Positions 47,119 through 59,648 are shown, counted from the first letter of the stretch. The stretch is 64,000 nucleotides of DNA from Cannabis sativa (GCF_029168945.1 NC_083604.1:45689686-45753685), one strand, 5' to 3'. Notes: generated from the sequence alone by a model not told the origin. Program-made: numbers and translations.

Positions 47119-48195
47119 TGTTCATAAACTAGACATAGTCTAACTTTAGAATTATAATTGATTAATTAAAATCAATTAACTGAGTCTTACAAACTAGTAT
47201 GGGGACCATGGGCCTATATAACCGAGCTTCCAATAAGCTGATCAAGAATTTACCAAGTAAATCCACTGAGTTATTCATTCCTTATTGAATCCACGCATAG
47301 AACTTAGAATTACACTCTCACTCATATAGAACGCTCTATATGTTCCACGATATAGATACGCTATTAATTATCCATTGTTATAATCCTAATTTGATCAATG
47401 ATCCTCTAATAGATGATCTACATAATATAGGGATGAAATTACCGTTACACCCTTCAATGTATTTTATCCTTAAAACACTTAGCTTCGTATAAATGATATT
47501 TCAGCGAAGTGAAATGAGTACTCAACCATTTATCTCTATTTAGGCAAGCTCGAAGGATATCATCGTTTCACTTCTAAATACCTATAGAAGTTATAGATTC
47601 CATATCTATGTTAGTGCTCCCACTCAATTGTACTATCATGTTCCCAAAATATACGTATCACCCTGACCCAAAAGTAGGCTTAACTAACAAATCAAAGAAC
47701 ATGTATAATACTCTTGAGATCGAACCTAATCATATCAGGATTAAGATCATTTGATCTAGGATCAACTAGGTGATACTGAATTGAATAGATATTACGGTAA
47801 ATTTTAACATATCTAATCAAAGTTCAATATCGATCCCTTTCAATGTATACTCCATACATCCGATACTGGTAAACTTTGCCAATACCCTGGAAAGGACATA
47901 ACACTTATCCAAGGTGTAAGAATACCTATCGCTGATTATCATGCCAGTCTAAATCCAGTGAACGGACAAATCTAGGAATAAACTTTCGAACATATAATCA
48001 AGATTATATTCCACTGTGCTGACAACACTATAATCATTAACAAATACATATGTTTTGGACTTAATAGAATTTATACATTATATATAATCATGAAATAAAT
48101 CTTGTGAACCATGCAACATAAAATGTTATTTCCGATCTTTATTAGTAAATCTGATAATATTGGAATGGGTTTTAGTTAGGGCACAAAACCCAACA
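47119..48195 (-). mobile_element. Copia LTR, minus strand, internally deleted
   Basis: This is the 5' LTR of the inverted copia piece. It starts TGTT next to the primer site, then jumps to CATAAACTAGACATAGTC, so about 750 bp of the U5/R side are missing. It then runs collinear to the end GGCACAAAACCCAACA at 48195. At 1077 bp it is just over half the usual 1.9 kb. Conserved LTR boxes are readable in reverse: GGGACCATGGGCC (47203), GGATCAACTAGGTGATA (47759), AGTTCAATATCGATCCC (47820). Confidence 0.88.
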
Positions 48196-48978
48196 GTGCG
48201 CACAACCATGGCCTGACACAAGGGACAAGATCTAACCCTGTGTTAGAAAAAGTATAATCGTCGTAGGGCAATCTGGGTTCATCTCCAAAGTAGACATCTG
48301 CATTTTTTTGGATAGTCAGCATCTATGTTAGACACTTCTAGTAACTAGCTTCTAAGTATCGCTAGGGGCAAACACCGATCCTTGGCATCTTTGGATCCCA
48401 GAGTGAAGCTAAACCTTCTGTGTCCCAAAAGACATAATGAGGCTAGGTAACTCTCTACGTATCCTTTGTCTTTGATTTATTCCTAGATTCAAGGAGCCTC
48501 CCCGTAATTTAGTTTCACATAGGGGACTTACTCATTGACTATTTGAAGCCATACTTCTCTTCTATACCATGTGTTTCTTCATTCAGGAATAGGAATAACA
48601 TTGTTAAATAATTTTTTTTAGTTAAAAATGTTTTAAATTTTAATATTTTTCATCATTTAGTTTAAATGAGTTTTTTTTTTTTCTTTGACATGTAGTTTAA
48701 ATGAGTTATTTATTTAATTTTTAATAAAAAAATTGAGTTGAATAGAATATTGAGAGGTGGTACTCATATCATCATTTAAGAAAACTGTTATAAAATAAAT
48801 ACTAGTTATGGAATTATAAGAAATGATTGAGTATTTTTAGAATTTGAGTATTTATTAGCAACAAACTAAACCATGTAAGTATTGATGCAATAAATTGAGA
48901 AAATTACATTGTATACCCATTTTACTTTATTTGTTTTAATTTTTACTTCTATTTTCATATTCCTTAAAATATACCCAC
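48196..48978. other. Unidentified stretch, no gene called
   Basis: The first 400 bp (48200-48600) are less AT-rich than the surroundings (for example CTAGGGGCAAACACCGATCC, GGAGCCTCCCCGTAATTTAG). On the minus strand they give short open pieces such as MSFGTQKV with stops between. I recognise no family. From 48600 to 48978 it is A/T-rich with nothing visible. Confidence 0.4.
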
Positions 48979-48986
48979 TTTTTAAG

Positions 48987-49178
48987 CAGTGCCGGCACTG
49001 GGGATAGGCGGGCTAGGTCCGCGCTTAGGGCCCACTCCTTTTAGGGGCCCAAATAAAAAAAATACCCTTTAAAAAATATACATTTTTTTTAATAATTTTT
49101 AAAAATACCATTTATCTATATAGTAAGGGCCCAAAAAAAATTTGGCCTATAGCCCATCTCAACTCAGGGCCGACCCTA
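48987..49178. mobile_element. hAT-type MITE (192 bp)
   Basis: The left end CAGTGCCGGCACTGGGGATA and, in reverse complement, the right end TAGGGTCGGCCCTGAGTTGA are imperfect inverted repeats of the common plant hAT type (CAGGGCCGGCCCTG-like). They are followed by GGGCCC-containing subterminal parts. A perfect 8-bp target duplication TTTTTAAG (48979-48986, 49179-49186) supports the hAT assignment. It is non-coding. Confidence 0.9.
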
Positions 49179-49393
49179 TTTTTAAGATAATGTCCCATTA
49201 GACCCTTTATGTTAATGTAAATTTTATGCTAGACTGAAGTAGATAGTGAATGTATATTGGGCAACCCACTCAAAAAAGTGGGTATATTTTAATAAAAAAT
49301 AATATTAGGATATTTTTGATTAATGGATACAAAAAAGAAGTATTTTTTAACTTATTCTCAATAATTTTTTTTTTCATTTATTTGACACCGTTG

Positions 49394-50493
49394 CAGTGGC
49401 TGAACCAGACAAAAACCCGAGGAGGGGCCAAATAGGAAGGTCAAGCGAATTGTATTTTTACCTATTTTTTTTTTAGAAAATATTAATAAAATTAGGCTAT
49501 TTAAAAATTTTATAACCTTGAACTATTACAATGATCATATCGTACCCCTTGAAATTTTTTCTGCTAAAACATGTCAATGTAGTTGATGTGTTATTGTCAG
49601 CGCTACATATTTAATTTAAAATTTTAAAAAATATTTTCTTATTAACTATAAATTATAGGATACATACTATTTTGAACCCTCTACTTTGTAAAAGTTATCA
49701 ATTAGACCCTCTGTTTTGTTAAATGACAAAATGGACCTTATATTTTCTAAAATGGTAAAAATAGGATTCTAAACTCAATTTTTATCAGTTTTATTTTTTT
49801 TAATATAACTAACTTTAAGATAATTTCTAACACGAACAGATACAGAAAATGTAACTAGATTTGTCATAACATCTTTAGATCAAATTATTATTAAGTTTTA
49901 TTTTGACAAAAAATTAATTCAGGGTCCTATTTGTACATTTTTCAAAAATACAGGGTACATTTTTTGATTAATAAAATATAGATTCCAATTAGTAACTTTT
50001 GCAAAATACAGGATTCAAAATGGTATTTACCTTAAATTATATGAATAAAAATAAATTAATCTTAAATTTTCTTATCAATTATTGATAAGAAAAAAACTAT
50101 TTTTTATTTAAATTATACATGTGGCACTTATGTGACAATGACACACAAGTCCCATTACTATTTTATTAGTCACATTGGATAAAACTTATTAGAAGTCTTA
50201 TATTTCAGCATTGTGACATAGTTCAAAGGGAATAGTAAATAAATATTTCAAAAGACGATTTGATAGGGACAATTCCTACACATAGAGGTTAAATTAATAT
50301 TAAAAATAGAATACACCTATACAACCTGTATATAATAATACACATCTATTTATGTACATTGAGGTAAACTAAACTAACTATATTTCTTTAATAATTAAAT
50401 TTAATTTGTATAAATTATATATATTAAAAATAATTCCCTAAAATATTAGGGGGGACCATGGCCACCCCATACCATAACATAGTTCTGCCACTG
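49394..50493. mobile_element. hAT-type non-autonomous element
   Basis: The ends CAGTGGCTGAACC and, in reverse complement, CAGTGGCAGAACT form short inverted repeats. An exact 8-bp target duplication CACCGTTG flanks them (49386-49393, 50494-50501). Length is 1100 bp including a nested MITE (49658-50032). No transposase motif is seen. A subterminal GGAGGGGCC/GGGGGGACCATGGCC asymmetry lies near the ends. Confidence 0.9.
49658..50032. mobile_element. Mutator-type MITE nested in hAT element
   Basis: Inverted ends are GGATACATACTATTTTGAAC and, in reverse complement, AGGTAAATACCATTTTGAAT. The arms extend over about 100 bp (CCCTCTACTTTGTAAAAGTT against CCTGTATTTTGCAAAAGTT). The flanking 9-bp repeat TAAATTATA (49649-49657, 50033-50041) fits Mutator-type insertion. 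A partial relative is at 15120-15404. It is non-coding. Confidence 0.85.
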
Positions 50494-50624
50494 CACCGTT
50501 GGTTGTTTTTCAGTTAGCAATATCCTTTATTCATTTTACATGCGTAAATTCTTGTGTATAAATAAAAATTCTTATCAAAATTGTTGCTTCATCTTGTTAT
50601 TATACCAATACATGAAATTGCTAC

Positions 50625-51636
50625 TTTTTTTTTTTAAACAAAATTCATTTAATAAAAAATATTACAATGGATATGGCGAATCTCGCCGAATAGCTTGACT
50701 CGCACAAAGGGGAACAACCCCTACCCACATGGCACTAGCTTTGTTAATCAAAGCATCATTAGCTAAAATATGTGCAACTTGGTTTGCTTCTCTAAATGCA
50801 AAGGAAATCCCTGCCACTCTTTCATTTTGCAGCAGCCATTTAATCTGCGCAATGAGCCCATCGACATCTCGACATCCTTCCTCCTCTTTCATCACTAAGT
50901 TAACTGCTTGAAGGCAATCAGATTCAATAGAGAAGGTGGACAGGTTGCGGTATAAACCGACCTAAAGACCCATCAGAATCGCTTGCAATTCCCCCTGCAA
51001 TGGCGTGAGTTTCTTCTGCACAAAGCTGTTAGCAGCCACAACAACCCGACCTTCATGATCCTGAACAACTGAACTAAGCCCAGCTATGCCTTCCCCAACC
51101 TTTACCCCTGCATCCACATTGATTTTAAAAGAGCCTCGCCTAGGTGGAGTCCATCTTGCCTCTTCTCTTGGCTATCCAGCTTGATTCGACACATTACTCT
51201 CTCTAAATTCATGAAGGAACTTGCTGCCCCATTCCAATATTGCACTATCTTGAGGCTTGTGTCCCCCATGATTAACCGAGTTGCGAATATACCAAAGGTT
51301 CCAAGATAGAACCAGAAAAAATTCAGATTCATCCTTAGTGAAAGAACTTGAAATTCGCATGAGGAATGCAAGCACATCCTCTCGGCCTTGTCGCTGTATT
51401 TTCCCATAAAACCCAACTCCATTACAAACCTCTCGGTTAACTCTACAACCCCATAGTGCATGAAAAACATTCTCATATGCACCTGTAGCACACTGCTTAC
51501 AATAAGGTTCTACCTGAATATGTCGGTGAGCAAGAGCCGAATTAGTAGGAATCCATGAATGAGCCATCTTCCAAACAAAGTGTTTCACCTTCGGCGGAAG
51601 TTTCAGCTTCCAAAGCTTGCTCCACCACTTCTCAAC
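50625..51636 (-). mobile_element. 5'-truncated LINE (L1-type), minus strand
   Basis: A T-run at 50625-50635 is the poly(A) tail of a minus-strand element. Peptides include a zf-RVT end MKHFVWKMAHSWIPTNSALA with HIQVEPYCKQCATGAYENVF and HALWGC (51588-51440), and a C-terminal RNase H relic FAFREANQVAHILANDALIN (about 50820-50750), with degraded coding between. The CxxC...HxxxxC zinc set (CKQC, HALWGC) is intact here, unlike in the LINE at 11629. Endonuclease and reverse transcriptase are absent. It is interrupted at 51637 by a copia LTR. Confidence 0.88.
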
Positions 51637-52394
51637 TGTTGGAAATTATTTTACCAGGATCTTAGATCTACTCACAAGTATGTTGATTAACATCCTAAAT
51701 ATGAACTTCTAAAACGATTATAAAATAAACACATATAAATTATGAGAAACCTTACATTGGATGCAGCGGAATAAAATGTCTCCTTCCATTCAGATCTCTA
51801 ACCCTTGTATCCTTTCTGTCGCAGAGTATTATCAAGATCTGAACCTGGATCTCTTTCTCTCCTTTCTTTAGTGCTGAAACTCCTTCTTGTTGAATGTCTT
51901 TCTTCACAATCTTCCTCACTATGATTGAGGTATCACTTGCTGTGTGTGGGCACTACTCTAACACTAAGTGGTTCGAAATTATTCAAGGAAGAAGAAGAGT
52001 ATGAAGGTGGCGGCTAGGGTTTAGAAAGAGAAGGCTCAGGTTTTTCTCTGAAGGAAACCAGAAGAAAAAGTGTTAATTTCCTGAAGCCTTCACTATCTAT
52101 TTATAGCATTCCACATAGGGTTAGGTTTGAATTATTTGGCATTAAAATAATGAAAATATCAGATGATAAAGCCTATAAAAGTGGCCGGCCATGGCTATGT
52201 GGATTTGGGCCTCACTTTTTTCAATTTTGCAGTTTTATCATTTCTGCATCTCATTTTCTCAAAAACGCCTATTTTCAAATTCAACCATTTAAATGCCAAT
52301 TCTAACTATTTAATAACTATAAATAATTATTAAATAATATTGTCATTTATCATATTTATTAATTGAACCATAAAAAGTATCATAATTAACAAAT
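51637..52394 (-). mobile_element. Copia LTR, minus strand, interrupted
   Basis: It starts TGTTGGAAATTATTTTACC and is nearly identical to the first part of the solo LTR at 5163-7026, including the minus TATA box (CTATTTATAG near 52098). It is cut at 52394 in the AATTAACAAAT segment by the plus-strand LTR that starts at 52395. Its continuation must lie beyond the window. It was itself inserted into the LINE. Confidence 0.87.
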
Positions 52395-53244
52395 TGTTGG
52401 GTTTTATGCCCTAAATAAAACTCATTTCAATATATATAATCAGATTTACTTATTAATATAGATCAGAAATAACATTTAATGTTGCATGGTTCACATGATT
52501 TATTTCATGATTATATGTATATAATGTATGAATTCATCTGAAACCCTTTTCACATACTTGATCTTGTTTATTGTGCCGTCAACACATTGAAAAGTAAACA
52601 TGACTATGTGAATAAAGTTTCCTAGATTTATCAGACATAGGGTTTTACTGATATGACAATCTCCAACAGAGTTTACTTGCATTTGGAGAAATGCTATGTT
52701 CTTTCCAGAGCATTGGTTAAAGTAAAGCTCAGGTTGGATGCATGGAGTATGCATCAGAAGGAACCGATATTGAACTTTGAGTTAGATTTATTAAACTTAA
52801 CGTAATATCTATTCAAGTCAATATCGCCTAGTTGATCCTAGATCAAATGATCTTAATCCTGTTATGATTAGGCTCAATCTCGAGAGGCTATTCGTGTTCT
52901 TTGATTTGTTAGTTAAGCCTACTTTTAGGTCAGGGTGATACGTATATTTTGGGAACACGGTAGTGCAATTGAGTGGGAGTGCTAACATAAACATGGAATC
53001 TATAGCTTCTATCTGGCGAATAGTAAGTAAAGGATGATCTCCTTCGAGCTTGACCAAACGAAAATAAATGGTGGAGATCTCATTTCACATAAGCTGAAAT
53101 ATCATTTATACGGGGTTAAGTGTTTTAAGGATTAAATACATTGTAGGGTGTAACGGTAATCTAATCCCTTTACAGTGTAGATCATTCATATAGAGGATCA
53201 TTGATCAAATTAGGATTATAACAATGGATAACTAATGATGTGTC
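52395..53244 (+). mobile_element. Copia LTR (host LTR), first part
   Basis: It starts TGTTGGGTTTTATGCCC and runs through the conserved boxes to GTGTC (53240-53244), where the 10.1-kb copia element is inserted. It resumes at 63372. The minus-strand frames at 52500-52754 and 52818-53057 are antisense to the LTR and match frames at 6663 and 6359 on the other LTR copy. Confidence 0.9.
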
Positions 53245-55157
53245 TGTTGGGTTTTATGCCCTAAATAAAACTCTTTACAATCTGATTAGTTATCAATATA
53301 AGAAATTTGAAGTGATTGATGTTTGCATGAATTTTACATGCTAATGGTTTAATATGTTTAATATGTTTATTACATTCATACACACAAAATCAGTTAAATC
53401 CAGATCATATGTTTATTCACAATTACGGTATCGTCAACACAGTGGAATGTGATTATGATCATATGAATCAAAAGTTTTGGTCCCTGTTTCATCAGTGTTA
53501 TTGGATTTACACTAATGTGATAATCAGCGATGATGTGTACTTACACTTGGAGTAAGTGTTATGTTCTTTCCAGGACATTAGTAAAGTATACTAGTTTCGA
53601 ATGTATGGAGTATACATTGGACTGGACCGATATTGCAACTAAGTTAAGATATTACAAACTTACCGTTATACATATCTTTCCAAGTCAATATCAGTAGTTG
53701 ATCTTAAGATTAAAAGAATCTAAATCCTGATATGCTTGGGCTCAACTCAGGAGTACTATTCATGTTCTTTGATTTATTAGTTAAGCCTGCTTTTGGGTCA
53801 GGGTGATACGTATATTTTGGGAACATGATAGTATGATTGAGCGGGAGTGCTGAACATAAATATGGAATCTATAGCTTCTACTGGTGTATAGAAGTTAAGT
53901 GATGATTCCCTTCGAGCTTAGCAAATAGAAGTAAATGGATGAGCTCTTGTTTAACTGACTAATCATTAGATCACTAAACACCATTTACAGGTAGCTAAGT
54001 GTTTTAAGGGGCAAAATACATTGAGGGGTGAGAACGGTATAGAAATCCCATCTCGATGTAAATCATCTATATAGAGGATCTTTAAATCACAATAAGATTA
54101 TAACAATGGTTAAATGAGATAGTATATTGATATCGTGAAACATACAATATGCTCTATATAAGTCTAAGAGTGCAATTCTAAGTTCTAAGAGTGGATTCAA
54201 CGAAGAATTAATAAGTAGGAATTTACTTGGTAAATTTGGTTCACTTATTTGAAGCTCAGCATATAGATCCATGGTCCCCATTGTAGTTGAGAACATTCTG
54301 CTTGTAAGACTCATTAATTGATTCGTGATTGATCAATTATAATTCTAAAGTTAGACTATGTCTAATTTTATGAATTTTCACTAAGCAGGGGTGAAATTGT
54401 AAAGAAAAGAGTTTTCTAGGTTTATTTATTTATTAATGGACTTTATATGTCTAATTAATAATTAAATTAAATGACAATATTATTTAATAATCTATTTTAG
54501 TTATTAAATAATTAGTTTTGGCATTTAAAAGGTTAGAATTGAAAAATTGGCGTTTTTGAGAAAATAGAGATAAAACTTGATAAAATTGCAAAATTAAGTG
54601 AGGCCCATTACAACACCTAGGCCGACCACTTAATGTTGATTTTTCAAATTAATATTTTCATTATTTTAATGCCAAATAATTCTAAACCTAGACCTAGTAG
54701 TTGCCTATAAATAGAAAGTGATGGCTCAGTCACAACAACATGCTTTCATTAGCTTTCTGACAGAAATTTCTCTCTTCAGAAAAACTGAGCCTTCCCACTT
54801 TCTATTCCTTGGCCGAAATACCTCTCTCTCTTTTCCCTTCATCTTTTTCGTGACCCTAGTGATAGAGTAAGTGCCCACACACAGCAAGCAGTAACTCAAT
54901 CATAGATTGGAAGACTGTGAAGGATCAAAACTTGAAGAAGAAGGACATTCGGGCTCAGATCTTGATTATACTCTGCTACAGAAAGGAATCAAGGGTTAGA
55001 GATCTGAGTGGAAGGAGACATTAATTTCGCTGCATCAATGTAAGGTTTTCTTAACTTTATATGTGTTTAATTTATCGTTTTAGAAAGTTCTTATATAGGG
55101 TGTTAATAAACATACTTGTGAGTAGATCTAAGATCCTGGTAAAATAAATTTCCAACA
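53245..55157 (+). repeat. Copia 5' LTR of the 10.1-kb element
   Basis: TGTTGGGTTTTATGCCC ... AATTTCCAACA. The TATA box TATAAATAG is at 54706-54714, followed by a pyrimidine-rich leader with CTCTCTC (54830). The terminal inverted repeat is TGTTGG/CCAACA. The 75-aa minus frame at 54087-54314 recurs in the 3' LTR (62302-62529) simply because the LTRs are identical. Confidence 0.95.
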
Positions 55158-55159
55158 AC

Positions 55160-55172
55160 TGGCCTCAGAGCC
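55160..55172 (+). other. Copia primer-binding site
   Basis: TGGCCTCAGAGCC lies two bases after the LTR end. It is a variant of the tRNA-Met-type site TGGTATCAGAGC. Confidence 0.85.
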
Positions 55173-58100
55173 ATGGTAATTGATTTACTTACATTAAATT
55201 TGGACTTTAAAACGATTGTTTGTATGTTCTTTGGATGGTATCATGTTGTATTGAGTGTTATTTGATGATTGATTGATGTTTGTTAAATTTTCGTGAAAAA
55301 TAATTGCGATTTTATCTCTGGAATTATTTTTTTGGATAGTATGGAAAACATTAAGCAAGTTAGCCTTTTACAGAACTTAATTTGGATTTTATTTGAATTA
55401 GTTATGATTTTTTGAAGATTTGAAAAAATCGGGGTTGTGCTGATTTTTTCCTGCGATCGCAAATCTGTCTATACAGTTTCGAATTTTTTTGTTTTTCTTC
55501 GATTTTTCATGCTTTTTCATGTAATTAACTTCCGATTTTTTGTATGGTTTTGTATATATACTATTACTATTCCTAATTCAATTCTAATTATCATTTTGAA
55601 TTAATTTAATATTTTTTAAATTTAATTCAAGATATTAGTGTAATTTGAATTTGAATAGAATTAGTATCTATCTTCTTGCTTAAAAAATCTATCTTATTTT
55701 TAAATTTGATTATATCTTATTTTTTTTAAATTAAAGGTCAGATTTTATAAGATATTTATAAAATCTTTTAAGATATTTTAAAATATCTTATCTTTTAAGA
55801 TATTTTTTTAAATTATATCTTATCTTTTAAGATTTTTTTTTAAATTAAATCTTTTTAGATATTTTGACCTTATTTAAATTTAAAATAAGATATTTATAAT
55901 CATGTAATTTTAAATAGATATAAGATATTTTGCTAACTTTTAAATTTTGTTATTTTATTTATTTAAATTAAATTTAAAAATCTGAAAAGATATTTCATTT
56001 ATCTTTTCTATTTTTTATTTAATTTTATTTTTAAAATAACATTTAATTTTTAAAAGTAGTTAGCAAATTTTTTTTTTGAAATGATATTTAGGTTGGTTGA
56101 AACCTAATTTTTCAAAATAGTAGGTTTAATTTTAAATTTTTTTTTATTTCCGAAATTTAAATTTTTTATTTTTCGAAAATTATTTTTTTTAATTATTTAT
56201 TTTTCGAAATTATTTATTTAAAATTAAATAAATCCTACTTCCAACTATCCAGCTAACCTTGTTGCAGGAGTATGTGGTTTAAACTTGTGTGTAAGTTTTT
56301 TTTAAAAAAACCTATTATTACTTGATTGCAAATAGCCATGGTTACTTTTTGTCAGATCTAATGATCTGATGGCTCCCTTGGTCAAGTTAATAATTTGTAA
56401 CAGGTAAATTTTACAATCTTCTTTCATCTGTGTATGACCAAGCAACATGATAGGATCCATCAAAAGTGTGCCTGTGTGAGCCTATATGTTTATTTTATTT
56501 TATAATATAGATACATATAGGTTGTTGCTAAATAAAATGTCACACTATGATAGATTTTATTTAGGTCCATTTAGTTATTGGACCTATTCAATTAATAACA
56601 GTTATTCATTTTAAGGTTAAATTCATCTCTTTTGGGCCTTGTGTGAGAGTTGGGAGCCATAGAAGTGGGTACGACATACTGAACCCAACACCCCCTCACA
56701 TGAACTACCCCAATTGTGAAGGCCCATTTGCCTGATTTGAATAACTGTACTAGGTTAATTATATTAGTTTGACCTAATAAAATTGAATTAGCAACATAAT
56801 TAACTTTTAAAATATATGAAAATTTATTTTTCATTTTAATATTTTAAAGTTAATTTTAAGAAAAACACTTTTAGTTTAGATACTATTTCTAGACAAACTA
56901 TTTGTATTTTTCTTGTATTTAATTAAATATAGAATTTTAACTAACTAAGATTCTTTCTGGAGCTTATTTAATTAAATATTCCTATTTAAGTTATAAATTA
57001 GTTGTAACAACTGATTTTTCTTATCTAACTTAAATTTGAATATTTGATTTAAATTTTAAATCAAGTTGAGGAATCTTAGGTATTAGTTATTAAAGATTCT
57101 TAAGATATTTTTTAAGTTAATATCTTTTCAAATATTAACTTAAAATGGAATATTTTAGATATTTTTTGGTTAATATCTTTTCAAATATTAACGATAAAAA
57201 GATATCTTCAAATTAAGTGGTTACAACTTAATTTGTGATATTTAATTAAATCTAGATTTGAAATTATTTAAGTTTTAGATTTTTTCTATATAACTTAAAT
57301 TAGATATTTTTCAAATTTTGAAAAGATACTCTAGATAGTAATTTCTAGACTACTTATTATTTCTAATATTTAAATAGGAAAATCATACTTTGTGAAATTA
57401 ATTATTTAAATAATTAATTTTGGTACAATTTTATTAAGTATATTTTTCCTAGTATTAAATAGAAATTAATAATTAAGCCTTCTCTACACTTAATTATTTA
57501 TTTCTTGAATTTAATACATTTAATTAACTTGAAGAATCTAAATATCTAAGTTGATTTTCATCATGATACTTAAATATTTATTGATTTTTCATGACACTTA
57601 ATTAAATAGAAAATTATTTTTAGGTTGAAATTTAATTTTTCAACTTAAATTTAAATAATTTTCAATATATATATTTTTCTTTATTTTATTAATCAATTTC
57701 GAAATTTGCTTTTTAATTATGCAATATTTTCGATTTTTTTTTTTGAAAAATAGATTGAGTTGTAAATTAATTATTTATTTTAATTAATTCTTGGACCAAC
57801 TCAAGTCAATGATTTTTTCATTTAATTGATTAATTTAAAATAAATGAATTTAAAATATATATATTATTAGAAATTGAATTAACTAGTCAAAAGAAAATCT
57901 AGATAGATGATATTTTTGCTTGAAGTATTTCTTTTCTATTTTTTATTATTTTCGAAAAATTGTATTTTTATATTCTTTAAATTTTCGAACCCAATAAATA
58001 TATTCTCAAAGGAAATTTTTAAGTTGCTAATTATTTAATTTAATTCAACTTAAATTAATTTCTTTAATATTTATATTTAAGATTATTACTAAGATGGAAA

Positions 58101-58787
58101 TAATTAATTTTATTTCAATCACCATCTAAGTATAATTTTATAAATATTATATTAAATTCTTATTTTTTGAATTTTAATTCTTAAATAGAATTTAATGAGA
58201 TTTATTTATTAGAATAATAAAGAAAATACATTTTAAATAATGAGCTTTATTATTATTAAGATATTCGATCTCCATTGTGGGTTTTACACCGCGTTTGTTT
58301 TAGTGAGTAATCCTTCCTAATGGAGGAACGTTCATTAGCAATTTCGCACCGTTTAATCTCGCATGATAAGTGGTTTGTAAGTGTTTTATATGGTATAGAT
58401 CACCCTAATGGTGGCGACCATATTTGACTTGCAAATTGCGAAACAATGGTAGAAGCTCATGAGATAGAATAGCCTTGACTCTCGCCTAAACGGGACAACG
58501 CTGGATTCTGATCTTGATCGAATAAAAGGTTGCTAGAATGTTTAACATTTTAGATGAGCTGACAACTCTATTCAATGGATGGTAGCTTTGACTCTCGCCT
58601 AAACGGGACACTGATATCAGTTTGTTGAAAACCTTGGAAATTATTTAGGATTGAATTTTTTAAGTATTTTCTCATATCATTCCTACTTGCTATGTGCTTA
58701 TAATTTCTGAATTGATTTTGTGTGTTAAACCATTATTAATTTCTATTTGTTGATTTCTATTATTTTGTAGTATTCTGTTTTGTCAAA
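55173..58787 (+). other. Long non-coding copia leader
   Basis: About 3.6 kb without a credible open frame. It matches 35783-39500 in blocks (GGGCCTTGTGTGAGAGTTGG near 56634, GAATTAGCAACATAATTAAC near 56786, GGAGGAACGTTCATTAGC at 58322), but the CG-rich hairpin patch of the sister element is missing and is replaced by CTGCGATCGCAAATC near 55453. The repeated leader motif is at 58475 and 58588. The 80-aa minus frame at 56592-56834 is a by-product. Confidence 0.8.
58475..58607 (+). other. Duplicated leader motif upstream of gag
   Basis: TTGACTCTCGCCTAAACGGG occurs at 58475-58494 and 58588-58607. The spacing (113 bp) is identical to the sister element. The second copy ends 180 bp before the gag start. 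Confidence 0.85.
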
Positions 58788-59648
58788 ATGAATCCCATGT
58801 TATCACTGTTGACTGAAAACAAGCTGAATGGATCTAACTTTAATAAATGGAATGAGAACATTAATATTGCTCTCATAGGAGAAAGTGCCTTGTTTGTTTT
58901 AACTGAGCCGTCACACGAAGTGCTCGGGGACAATGCATCCAAAGCTGTGAAAGAAAAGTATGAGCGTTGGCAGAAAGCAAATGACAAAGCTCTATACTTT
59001 ATGCTTTCTAGCATGGTTGACACCCTCAAAACTCGGTTTTCTAAAACTGAGAAGGCTGCTGAAGTTATGACGAAGTTAAATGAGCTATTCGGTAAGGCAT
59101 CACTTCAGTCACGCTTTGACGCGACTAAGAAGTACATCAATGCACGGATGGAACCTCATCAAAACGTGTGTGATCATGTTCTCTTCATGTCCAGTTATTT
59201 CCAAGAAGCCCAGGATCATGGTGCTGAAATGGACAGTGCTACTCAAGTTAGTCTTATCTTGAATAGCCTGACTCCAGCATTTCTACCATACACATCAAAT
59301 TATGTCATGAATAAGAAGGAAATTGACTTTCATGAATTAGTCAATGACCTTCAAACTTATGAAAATTTGATTGGAGGACCCAAGAAGAAAGGGAGTAAAC
59401 CTCATAATCCTGGTAATGGTAATGGGACGATGAAACCTGAAGCAAATGTTGCCTCTGCTTCAAAGCCCAAATTGAAGAAGAAGTGGAAGAACACCAAGAA
59501 GCGAACAAAAGCCATGAAAAAGGCTGCTCCTTCTGGTGATGCTACACTTAAAGGAAAATGTTTCCACTGCAATGAAAAAGGTCATTGGAAACCCCAGTGT
59601 CCTAAACTTCTTGCAAAGAAACAAGGTATTTCCATTTATAAACTTTAA
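58788..59648 (+). CDS. Copia Gag polyprotein (UBN2-type), intact
   Basis: The 286-residue open frame starts at MNPMLSLLTENKLNGSNFNK, typical of plant copia Gag, which opens with a leucine-rich stretch followed by a G-NF-xW motif. The capsid-type UBN2/Retrotran_gag domain covers about residues 12-190 (LTEPSHEVLG, WQKANDKALYFMLSSM, LNELFGKASLQSRFDATKKY, TQVSLILNSLTPAFLPYTSN, NDLQTYENLIGG). A Lys-rich linker (about 195-255) comes before one CCHC zinc knuckle, CFHCNEKGHWKPQC, at about 263-276, for RNA binding. In many copia elements gag continues in frame into protease; here the frame stops after KKQGISIYKL. The start was chosen because it gives the family N-terminus. Its product would form cytoplasmic virus-like particles; function is inferred. 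Confidence 0.93.
   Translation: MNPMLSLLTENKLNGSNFNKWNENINIALIGESALFVLTEPSHEVLGDNASKAVKEKYERWQKANDKALYFMLSSMVDTLKTRFSKTEKAAEVMTKLNELFGKASLQSRFDATKKYINARMEPHQNVCDHVLFMSSYFQEAQDHGAEMDSATQVSLILNSLTPAFLPYTSNYVMNKKEIDFHELVNDLQTYENLIGGPKKKGSKPHNPGNGNGTMKPEANVASASKPKLKKKWKNTKKRTKAMKKAAPSGDATLKGKCFHCNEKGHWKPQCPKLLAKKQGISIYKL

Noticed and set aside
54087..54314. 75-codon frame present twice (also 62302-62529) as a duplicated gene
   Set aside because: The two copies are the same position in the two near-identical LTRs of one element; identity is explained by the LTR duplication.
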